From positions 868,001 to 932,000 of the forward strand of contig OY723272.1 in NCBI GenBank assembly GCA_963210315.1: a DNA stretch of 64,000 bases, written 5' to 3'. Under the pieces are notes generated by a model. It was given only the letters and a program-made list of their open reading frames with translations, searched no databases and was not told the DNA's origin. The position numbers and the translations under genes are program-made. Shown here one piece after another: positions 1 to 8,809 of the stretch (position 1 is its first letter; each line of letters begins with the position of its first letter). The DNA is from Rhynchopus euleeides (taxonomy: Eukaryota; Euglenozoa; Diplonemea; Diplonemida; Diplonemidae).

Positions 1-1000
1 TACTCACGGCATGGTCCCTCGGGGCCAGGCTGCGATGCCAGCACGCTAACCCAAATTGCAAAACGGCGGGCGCAGATTCCGTGTGAATTGGGCTGCATCC
101 TGGGTAGCCCGGACCCTACCCGATGTGACGATAAATTGTCGCGCAAGGACATGCCACAGGGGGGTCGAGCCCCCCAGCCGCCGTAGTGAACGTCTGTTCA
201 CAGGTTGACATGATTCATGCCATGCCAAGCCCCTGACCAAATTCGGTGGGTCGTTGGGTCGATTGTTACGAAGAGCCCTGCCACCCACGTGTGCAGGACA
301 CGCCCGCCCGACATGTGCATTGTACAGCACCACACCAACTTCCCGTACGGATTTGTCTGCAAGCCATCCCCGACCCAAATGCCTCCTGTCTCACCGAGTC
401 TGGAAATGCTGCCGCACACACTGCCACACCTGAACCCTGCAGGGGCTGCCTGCCGTTGGGTGGCTCGACGATCCGGCACAGGTCCTCCTGCAGCCACCTG
501 ATGCGCTCTTGCTTCGCAGAACTCGCCATCGTCACGCTTCTCCCTGACGCAGGCCTCCGCGAGCTGCTTCACCAGCTCCGCCTCCTCCGCGTCCCCCCGA
601 TGCAGCGACTGCGCGCGCTGGAGGGGGGCCCCGGATGGGAGGGCTAGGCGGTGCCGCATGGCTACACCTCGTGCAGGCTGCTGGATCGACGCCGCGGTCC
701 CTGCAGCCGGATCGTCGCAAACCCCAGAGCTTGTGCGGCCAGGTGCAGGGCTGCGACCTGTCTCGACCCGCATCTCCGCCCAGGCCCGCCCAGTCCCGTA
801 GCTCACGTGTTTCATCGCCTCGGGGATGAACCCCTCCGGAACTGGGTTCGTCCCCAGCCGTACGGCCTTGTCATACAGCGCCCGTCTCCTGTATCGCTTT
901 CATGAGCCGCTCGCGAGGGGGTGAAGGTGTAGCGCCCCTCGACGGGGTGCTGGAGGATGGCCCTCAGGTCATCGGGCTCATCGCGGTGGTATTGACAACT
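1..1000. other. Repeat-rich intergenic stretch with possible gene relic
   Basis: Positions 72-203 repeat sequence seen again at 17817-18064: a CAGATTC..GTG block, then a G-run/C-run hairpin (GGGGGTC..GAGCCCCCCAG) and the tail GTAGTGAACGTCTG. On the minus strand between about 815 and 270 two overlapping reading frames look partly protein-like (one contains EEAELVKQLAEACVREK, the next SSAKQERIRWLQEDLCRIVE). This would fit a decayed coiled-coil gene with a frameshift, but I cannot name it and composition alone could produce it. Confidence 0.25.
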
Positions 1001-1071
1001 TGAGGCCCCCTGTGGTTAAGCCCCCCCTTGCCAGACCCCCCAGGGGGGGCTTAAACACGGGGGATCCCAGG
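1001..1071. mobile_element. Solo or decayed family-B palindromic-word element
   Basis: The right end reads GCTTAAACACGGGGGATCCCAGG followed by TA, matching the end of the better copy at 18850-19214. The left half is a diverged inverted copy (CTTGAGGCCCCCTGTGGTTAAG). The two halves fold back around CCAGACCCCCCAGG. The TA expected on the left is not preserved, so this is probably an old or internally deleted copy. Confidence 0.5.
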
Positions 1072-1675
1072 TAATAGCGTTTTCCTCGCTGCCTCCCGTG
1101 GGGTCTCGACAGCACTAGACATTTCGGCGCAGGTAGATTGCCTCCACTACAGGCTCACCCTAGACGAAGAGGGTGTCGCCATGGGAACCAAAAACCTGAT
1201 TAAGGGGTGTAGTGCTAACACGCCATGAACGCCTCGCCAACCTGGCCAATTTAGCCGGAGGGGTATCGGTCTACCTGGAACAATGAGACGCTCAAAATAC
1301 CAAGGGAACCCGCACGTCTTCTATGGAATTCCCCTCAACGGGGAACACGCACCTGACCTGGTGTCCCAAGGCCACGACGCCTCCCCCCACCTGGCACACC
1401 GGATCCCGCTGGACTGTGGGGACGCCACTAAAGTGATTGCGTAACACTGTGTTCACCACCTCCGGTCTTCACGGTCAGGTGAAGATCAATTTTGCAGATG
1501 GCGACATGTCATGACCATGTCATGGGGTTCTTCGGGTGTCCCCATTCAGAAAACACCCGAAAAATATGACAACTTTGCTAAACTGGACCCAACTCCCCAC
1601 ACTCTTTTTTTTGCCATTTTTTCCATTTTTGGGCTCACTTTTTCTCACTTTTCTCACTCCAGAGCGAAGGCCCCC

Positions 1676-1867
1676 ACCACCCCCCGTGTATATGTCACCC
1701 ACCCCCAGGTGCAAAAATCGGGAGGGGGGTGACATGAACACACCTTTTAGGAGGTGACATATACACGGGGGTGGCAGGTTAGTGCATGTCACCCCCCGCC
1801 AGGGCCGCCTGGGGGTGACATAAACACACCCCTTTTGGGGGGTGACATATACACGGGGGGTGGTAGG
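1676..1867. mobile_element. Family-A palindromic-word element, left copy
   Basis: Starts ACCACCCCCCGTGTATATG and ends GGTGACATATAC followed by ACGGGGGGTGGTAGG, then TA. Inside are alternating copies of GTGTATATGTCACC and its complement, with small palindromes (CACCCCTTTTGGGGGGTG). It is a near-identical inverted copy of 2732-2916; the only clear length change is a short indel near 1770. Its outer end abuts a sequence ending GCGAAGGCCCCC, so the CCT expected at the tip is lost. Confidence 0.75.
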
Positions 1868-2067
1868 TACGTAAATATTATTGAGAGTTGTGCAACAACG
1901 CAGGAAACTGTGCCAGTGCAGATCCTTGCAGAACTTCCCACACACTTCATGACAGGCGTGTGGGGTGTTCTCGCGATCGACGAAGAATTCGCTCGGCTCT
2001 TCATTTACACAACAACACCCCACCACTCTTCCCTCTTCCCCCACCGCTCTTCCCTCATCCCCTGACC

Positions 2068-2460
2068 ATGCCGGGGCAGTCGCAGAAGCAGAAGAAGGCG
2101 GAGAAAGAGGCGGCCCGCAAGGCGGAGATAGAGGCTGAGGAGAGAGCGGCAGAGTTGGAGGGGAAGGAGGGGGGCGACGCCGCGTCGAACGCGTCGGACG
2201 ATGAGTCGGTTGAGGAGGGGCAGGAAGGGCGGGAGGCGCCGGCAGTGGCAGGCTCCCCTACGGGGAAGAACCACTCCCCTCTCCGGAAGAAGCGGCGCAG
2301 GGCCCCGGCCGGGATGTCCCCGAGCCTCCAGGCCCTTATTGCGGCGGAGGTGGGGGCGGCGGTGGCGAAGGCGACTGCCGTCCCCCAGCCGCAGGGGTGT
2401 TCTCGCGATCGACGAATACCCTTCGGCTCTTCTATTGTTTCCCTTTCAGATTTGCACTAA
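2068..2460 (+). CDS. Charged low-complexity ORF, truncated, between direct repeats
   Basis: The ATG at 2068 follows a strong pyrimidine tract. It opens a 130-codon frame rich in K, E, R and A, with basic stretches (RKKRRRAP) and a helical segment (LQALIAAEVGAAVAKA). No domain is recognised; a retroelement gag-like or nucleolar-type fragment is possible. A near-identical segment, GGGGTGTTCTCGCGATCGAC plus about 20 more bases, occurs upstream at 1962-2003 and again at 2394-2433. The last residues are therefore read through the second repeat copy, and the gene is probably a truncated or captured fragment rather than a working gene. Confidence 0.3.
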   Translation: MPGQSQKQKKAEKEAARKAEIEAEERAAELEGKEGGDAASNASDDESVEEGQEGREAPAVAGSPTGKNHSPLRKKRRRAPAGMSPSLQALIAAEVGAAVAKATAVPQPQGCSRDRRIPFGSSIVSLSDLH

Positions 2461-2469
2461 AACACAGTT

Positions 2470-2926
2470 TTGGAACGTAAATATTTTGGAACGCTGGTGG
2501 GTTGGCGTTCCAGATTTTTTTCGTTCCATATATTTACAGGGCCAGTTGGGAACTCGGTGGTGAGGATGGCTTGCCTCAGGAATCGCGCGAAAAGTGCACG
2601 AGTAGGTCCCGTCAGGGACTCTGTATGCCGTCCGATCACCTGGTCCAAGTCCCCGAGTCGCAGAAAGCCCTGTAAATATATGGAACGAAAAAAATCTGGA
2701 ACACCAACCCACCAGCGTTCCAAAATATTTACCTACCACCCCCCGTGTATATGTCACCCCCCAAAAGGGGTGTGTTTATGTCACCCCCAGGCGGCCCTGG
2801 CGGGGGGTGACATGCACTAACCGTGTATATGTCACCTCCTAAAAGGTGTGTTCATGTCACCCCCCTCCCGATTTTTGCACCTGGGGGTGGGTGACATATA
2901 CACGGGGGGTGGTAGGTACGTTCCAA
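2470..2926. mobile_element. Family-M snap-back element interrupted by an A element
   Basis: The left arm (2470-2540) begins TTTTGGAACGTAAATATTTT and runs through CGTTCCATATATTTACAGGG. The right arm (2672-2731) is its inverted copy with very few changes; only about 130 bases separate the arms. The distal end of the right arm (GTTCCAAAATATTTACG) is found at 2919-2936, after the inserted family-A element at 2732-2916. Rejoining the flanks restores the expected right end. Confidence 0.7.
2732..2916. mobile_element. Family-A palindromic-word element with TA duplication
   Basis: An 185-bp element with termini CCTACCACCCCCCGTG and CACGGGGGGTGGTAGG. It is flanked by TA at 2730-2731 and 2917-2918. 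The host sequence is the right inverted repeat of element M, so the empty site can be reconstructed: one TA remains when the element is removed. Internal words are GTGTATATGTCACC and complements. No coding capacity; transposition would need a transposase supplied elsewhere. TA duplication is typical of Tc1/mariner-type elements. Confidence 0.8.
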
Positions 2927-3499
2927 AATATTTACGTATACGGTAACAGAGAGAGGGAGAGAGAGAGAAGGGGGGAGGGGGTGACTCTTTAGATGAATAT
3001 TGCAGGCGAGGTGAGGCATTTTGCCGGGGGTGGGGTGTGGGGGGGTGTGGGGTGGGGAGCGTCGATATGTTGTTCCGTGGGGATCGAATCTTGCACACCA
3101 CTTCGAATGGCGTGCGTGCGTGGGGGGCCCTCAGCGGGGTGTCCGTGCGCAAAGGTTTTGCAAGGTTGTCGGTGCCGCTGTCAGGCCTTTTGATATCTTG
3201 CCCCCCTGGTTCCTCCGTGCATGCGCCGCTGCTTCCCGGACTGCCGAGACTGCAGTGCGGGGCCAGGGCACGACGGAAGATGGCGGGGGGCGGAGATGGG
3301 AGGCCGTGTGTAGCACATGCACGCCAGCGCACACACCGCAGCGGGATACGCACAGCAGCCCAGCAACGTGCTGTGCCGCTGTACCCCCGCTGCCAAAGGT
3401 TCTGCCACAGTTGCGGCGGGTGGACATTCGTCCGCGGAAACAGAAAGTGTGTTCGGATGAAAGTTGGAGAAGTGCAAGGGAGGCAAAACCAGACACTCA

Positions 3500-3607
3500 G
3501 GGGGTCTTCGCTGGTCGACAAACTTCGACAAACTTCGTCAGTTTTCAGCCAATTCAACAGGAAATGCACCAAAATGCACTGACGATCACCCCGTAGCGAA
3601 GACCCCC
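3500..3607. mobile_element. Family-I 108-bp MITE, copy 1
   Basis: Termini GGGGGTCTTCGCT and GTAGCGAAGACCCCC. Flanked by TCA at 3497-3499 and 3608-3610. The interior contains GTCAGTTTTCAGCCAATTC and short ACAAACTTCG repeats. It is the inverted orientation of copy 2 (24616-24723), whose interior matches as a reverse complement. Three copies in the window, each with its own 3-bp duplication, make this a firm mobile-element call. Confidence 0.88.
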
Positions 3608-3945
3608 TCAGTCGAGGTCTCAAATTGAAAGAGGGAGGGACCCCGGCACGTCGCACAGGACACGCAATTGCAGGCGATGTGCGGGGGCGCGGTGAGCGCA
3701 ATCCCATCCGCCATCCGTCCAAAGACAGTAGCTACATGGTGGGTCGTGAGGCACGCGCGGCACGCACACAGAAAATACAACAACGCAAAGAGAGAGGCGG
3801 AGAGGATATACGCAGAAGGGTTCGCACCCTTCCGTGGTTGCTCTCAGCACGAGTTCGATGTTCCTTGTTTCAATGTCACCGACACAGGGGCGCCTGCGTC
3901 GGTGTGCAGCCCCAAGCTCCAAGCTCTCAGCGGCTGACACTCAGG

Positions 3946-6900
3946 TTACGGCTGGGGCTCAGGCTCAAAGGTTTCGATAGGCTCCGGTTCTTCTGTGTTG
4001 TGGTCGAAGCCAGGTTCGTGTGTCTCCTCGGGCTCTGTGGGCTCAGGTACAGGCGCAGGCGTAGGTGCAGATCCGGGTGCAGGTGTCGCAGGTGCAGGCG
4101 CAGGCCCCGTCGACAGCACCGACGCATGCCCATCCGGGCACCTCGCAATGCAGCAGGGGCTGCCTTTGCTCGACGTTCCACACTGGCCCGCACCAAGCGT
4201 GGGCGGGCACGTGTCCGTGGGGGAGAGGGACCCCTGCATGCACCACTCCAGTGTGTACTTCTTGTTCCCCGCATCGTACGCCACCGACACAAGGTGGACG
4301 TGTGCGCTGGCAGTCGCCGTCGTCACTGTCAGGGCCGTCACTGACCCGGAGCGCAGCGCCGCTGCGTCCTGCGGCGTCAGCAGCACCTTGTGCGAGTGAC
4401 CACCGCCCCCGCCCAGCATCAGCTCCACACTGGAGGCTGCGCTGCGCTTCTCGGCGATGACAGCCGCGACGCTTGGGTCCGCACTGTTGACGAGCAGCTC
4501 CTGCAGCGCCTTGACCTCCTTCCACGTCGAAGACCCGTGCTCGTGGATGGGCATGATCGGATAGCGCTGCCGCACACTCCCCACACCCGCAACCTTGGGG
4601 AAGATGATCCAGTGCCCGCTGGCACGTGTCGCCACCACCTTCCCGGCCTTGTTGCGCACGTAAGTCGCCCCGCCCGACGTGTCGGCAGGGTCCTTCTCCT
4701 CCTCCCCCGTCTCGGGTGCGAAGAACTCCAACGGGGTGCGGAAGAATCGCTTGCGGGCCGACCCGACGACAGGGTCGTTCTGGGAGCCCCCTCCAGTCGC
4801 GTCGTCGCCGTATGCGATGCCGTGTGGGTTCCAGTGTGTCAGCGGGGTGGTGTAGATCACCTCCAGCGGCATGGCGTACGTCCACCGCTGCGTCCAGCAC
4901 TTTGTGTACACGCACATCTTATCCGGGTGCGGCCCCTCCCCCACCTCCCCTGCCGGGCGGTTCTTCCACGCGCACTTCGCACCCGACGCGTCGGCCGACA
5001 GGCTCCCCGGACCCCACCTCGCCTGCCCCGTGCAGGTGGCGCTGGTCTTCAGGGCCTCGCACACGCTCTTGCGCGCCTTGTCCTTGCTGTCCGCGTACGT
5101 CGCCAGGTCGTCGGCAAACGAGATGCACGCCTCCTGCGGGACCACCTTCGGGTGCGTCGTCTGCGCCGCAAACATGTAGTCGTTGAATCCGCGCTTCTGC
5201 GACTGCCGCCCCATCGCGTCCGGTGTCGTCACCGCCCCCTGCCTGCTGTAGAAGGCTGTGTTCAGCGGCCCGCTCCCGTTTGCGTTGACCGTCAGCGGGC
5301 CCAGCGACGCGTCGCGCAGCACCGCATGCGGGCGGTCGAACCCCGGCACCTCCTGCATCAGCTCGTCGATGAACTCCATCGGCCCCGTCCGCCCCTTCGG
5401 CCACGGGTCCGAGGACCGGTACTTGCTGCTGGCCGTCGGGTTCAGCTCAAACAGAGCGCGCGTCGACTTCGCCAGCTTCGCCCGCGTCAGTGGCGCAGCC
5501 GCGTTCAGCTGCACGTGCAGGTCGTTCCGGACGCGCAGGCGCGACGTCGGCAGCTTCTGCTTCACCGGGGCGCACTTGATCCGGTAGAACCACTGCGCCA
5601 TCTTCGGCTCGAACGTCTCCCCCGCCTGCGCCTCCACCATGTCGCGGAACGCTGTCGGAAGGTACGGCAGGTTCTCGTCCAGCTGCTTCTGCCCACTGGC
5701 AGCGCGGAAGTGCACCTTGTCCGTCAGGTCGCGCCACGAGTTTGCCGCGATGTGGTGCCGGTCCGACGCGAACGGCTCCGACACCCCGTCCGACGCCTCC
5801 GCCCACGTCCCCTCCATGTAGCACAGGTTGGGCTTGAAGTAGTCCTCGTAGTCCGCACGCACCGACGTGTCCTGCTTCAGGAAGGCGCGGAAGTACTCGC
5901 GCATCTCCGCCACCTGCTGCGCCACCGTCCCCTTCACGCTGGGCGGCACTCCCGGCATGGCGAGCAGGCGCGACGGGGGCGGCCACGCCTTCGTGTACTG
6001 CGCAGGCGTCTGCGTGGGGTCCGCCTCCTCCAGCGAGTAGTCGTTGTGGCGCGTCGTGAACTGCACCCCGTTCAGCACAGCCCCCGTCTCCCCCATCCCG
6101 ATGGTGTACTGGAAGTCGGCGTGGTTGTGGATGTTCCCGGGGCCCGACCCGACGTAGCTCTCCTGGTTGTACGCCTCCGTCCCCTGCTCGAAGGAGCGCA
6201 CCACCGTCAGCCCGCTGTTCCCCTCCGACCGCAGCCGCTCCTGCGTGCGCATCTCCGAGGACACGAGCTGCCGCCCGATGGCGCCGACCACCCCCTTCAG
6301 CTTGTCCACGGTCTTCTGCAGCTGCTCCTGTGTTTGTGCTGGGGGGGGCAGCTGCCTGTGCCTCCCCCAGGCGCGTGCGTGGCACCCCATCACGGTCGCG
6401 GTCGCCGTGCCCGAAGCGCGACGCGTCGTACAGCGGGCACTCGGCCAGTACCTCCGCCGTCGGGTCCAGCACCACCACCTGCAGCTTCACCCCAGCACCC
6501 CACCCCGCAGGCCTCCCGTGGTGCGGCACCAGTGGGTCCCAGCACTGCTGCTTCCGGTCCACCCCGTCCGCCCCCTCCGTGTCGGACGCGAAGAAGTACA
6601 CCCCGGCACGCCCCAGCGTGTACGAGAAGTTCCGCCCCGCCTGCTCCGCAGCAGACAGCGCCTCACGCCCCGCCAGCAGCGTCGCCCCTGTGAAGTCGCA
6701 GTGCTGGAACGCCTGCTCGTCCTTCAGCAGGTGCACGTTCTGCAGCTGACCCCCGCCGCGGAAGAACACAAGCGTGTCGCCCGCATAGGCGTACAGAGGC
6801 TCGCGCAGCATCCCCGCGCCCCACGTGCACCTCGGATCCGCCACCACCCTGCGCGTCACCATCGACGGCACGCCCGCTGCGGACGGTGGTCCCCGCGCCG

Positions 6901-7177
6901 CCGGCGCCCCTGCCGTGCACACGTCCTCCGCCAGGTCGTCTGTGCGCGTGTACCGCGTCACAGGGATGTACACGGACGTCACGTTCGGTGCCACCGCGCA
7001 GTATCCGTGCCGCGCACGCCCGCTTGCCGCCACCGCTGTGCGCAGGTCCGCCAGCTGCCCCGCCAGATCTGCAAGCACCCCCTCCACTGCTGCCATCCGG
7101 TCTGCGTCATCGGCCCCTGCTGCCCACACACAGCACAGCAGCAGGGCCGCTGCGCGGAACCCGCACGGCACGCCCAT
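3946..7177 (-). CDS. Secreted phytocyanin-like cupredoxin fusion, frameshifted
   Basis: From the ATG at 7177 the protein has a signal peptide (hydrophobic AAALLLCCVWAAGA, residues 9-22) and a short heptad region. A cupredoxin-like domain follows at about residues 110-250: AGDTLVFFRG, NVH ligand, then C and H ligands around QQCWDPLVPHHGRP, ending GVKLQVVV. The frame then shifts at a C8 run (plus-strand G8 at 6341-6348); loss of one C restores the frame into QTQEQLQKTVDKLKG. The roughly 790-residue remainder is a large Cys-containing region I do not recognise, ending in a Pro/Glu/Thr-rich tail with stop TAA at 3946. Total about 1,076 residues after correction. The single homopolymer break suggests a sequencing error more than a pseudogene, because the downstream frame is clean for over 2.3 kb. 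Copper binding is inferred from the ligand pattern. Confidence 0.7.
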
Positions 7178-8588
7178 TATGGGGTGTGGCGTGGTCCTTC
7201 CTCTTGCCTGGGCCGCCTCTGTGTGCTGTGCGCCTGATCTGGTGGAATTGGAATGCGTTGTGGATGGGGATGGGGGTGGGGCACAGGGCAACAGTCAGGG
7301 TAGGCATGACAAGACTCTTTTGGCGCAGGGCGAGGGGCGGGGGAGGGCGTCAGTTCGCACGCGGAGACTCTCTCTCCCACACAGCAGCCGTTGAAGGTTG
7401 CCGGTTCTCACCCCCTTCGCTCCATGCTGCGGTGTGTGGCCACGCTGGAACCCTCACGCCCCACCACCCAGATCAAGCCACACCAGCTCTGCCTCTCGTT
7501 TTCCCTCCTCGCAGTTCCTTGCGGGCAATCTTGCGTTTTGGCTTGCATCCCTACACACCTGCACCCTCGCCTGACGAAAACAGCCGGTCTGCACCAGGTC
7601 CGTCACGCAGATCCCTTCCGCACCGCTCCCACTATACTGATGGAGTGGTGAGAGCAGGAGTCGCGACCAAGACGCCCAAGAAAGCACCTGCCACCCCGCT
7701 ATGTTCTCACACACTCACACTCGGCAGGAGGTCCTGTTTGTGGCATAAAATAAACACAGGAAAGCTTCCCCAAGCTGTGCTGTGCCGAACTAACTATGAA
7801 AGAAAAAGAAACAAAAAGGGGGGCACAACCCGCTCTATGCCGAACCGTGTCAGAGTGCCGGGCGCAAATTGCCACCAGGCTCACGACAGCTTCTGCAGCA
7901 CAGACCGAAAGACCACCCAGAAAAAGTCTAAGCATCTAGGCTCACCTCCCCATCCTCCCTCCTCCCTGCACCGCCCTACATTATTGTAGCGATTCCGGCA
8001 GGGCAACACGTCTGCCTGCCGGCACCCCGAGATAACCTTTTGGTGCGCGCGCGAACAGGACACCCTCAGACCCGCCCACCCACGACACTCACTACCATGC
8101 ACAGTGGAAGCCGTTCCCCACCTACCAAGGGCACGGGTCGTGCGACCCCCACTGAAACATCCATAGGGGGGCTTCGGCCCCAAAGTGCAGAAAGGGGAGC
8201 TGCCTAATAATATAGGTTGCAACCGGCTGGCACACTTTTGGCACAAAGCGAAGGCCCCGCCGAGCTGACGCCAGATGGGTCGTGTCGGTGGTGCGATGCC
8301 CACTGTGAGGTCTCCAGCTCTCCAGCTCCCCAAGGCTGTGCATCACAGTGCGACATATATAATTCTGTATGACACCCCCCCCCAACCCCCCCAATGCCAT
8401 TCCCCGCCCCCCCCCCCCTCCCCACCGCCACCCGCCCGCCGCTTTTCGGATCCCGGCAGGAGCAGGGCCCCCCCCCGCGGGATCTCCCCCCCTCCCCTTC
8501 CACACCACCCACTCTTTTGAACTGCCTTCAGCCCTCCTACCCCCACCCCCTCTCTTCTATATCCCCCCCCCCCCACGGCACACATGTA
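7178..8588. other. Intergenic, no gene recognised
   Basis: Long overlapping frames here are GC-driven and have no recognisable domain. The stretch contains C-runs and a small inverted pair near 8165-8257 (GGGGGGCTTCGG .. AAGCGAAGGCCCC) that resembles the ends of family-I MITEs but has no clean duplication. Confidence 0.4.
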
Positions 8589-8798
8589 CACGGTGGACTC
8601 CCACACGTCAGGGTGCACCTTTTTGGGATATCGGAATAGCGGGGGTCTGGCGAGGTCCGACCCCCGCGAGTGGGGGTCTGGACCCCCGCTCGCGGGGGTC
8701 GTCTGGGCACCAAAAATAGCAGGGCAGACTCCCGCTAGCGGGGGTCGCCCAGACCCCCCGCCCCAGACCCCCGCTCCAGGGGGTGGGAGTCCACCGTG
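8589..8798. mobile_element. Family-C palindromic-word element, short copy
   Basis: A 210-bp element with termini CACGGTGGACTCCCAC and GTGGGAGTCCACCGTG, flanked by TA at 8587-8588 and 8799-8800. The interior is made of palindromes of the type GACCCCCGCTCGCGGGGGTC. Its ends match the 2-kb element at 24801-26816, but the internal word differs. It ends 11 bases downstream of the B-box gene stop codon and so probably lies in that gene's 3' UTR. Confidence 0.85.
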
Positions 8799-8809
8799 TA
8801 ACACATATC

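Noticed and set aside
4390..6693. 767-codon plus-strand ORF
   Set aside because: It is antisense to the cupredoxin fusion gene and consists of Arg/Pro/His-rich sequence typical of a GC-rich shadow frame.
8165..8257. Possible family-I-like MITE (GGGGGGCTTCGG .. AAGCGAAGGCCCC)
   Set aside because: Ends match only loosely and no target duplication is visible; kept as a possible decayed copy only.
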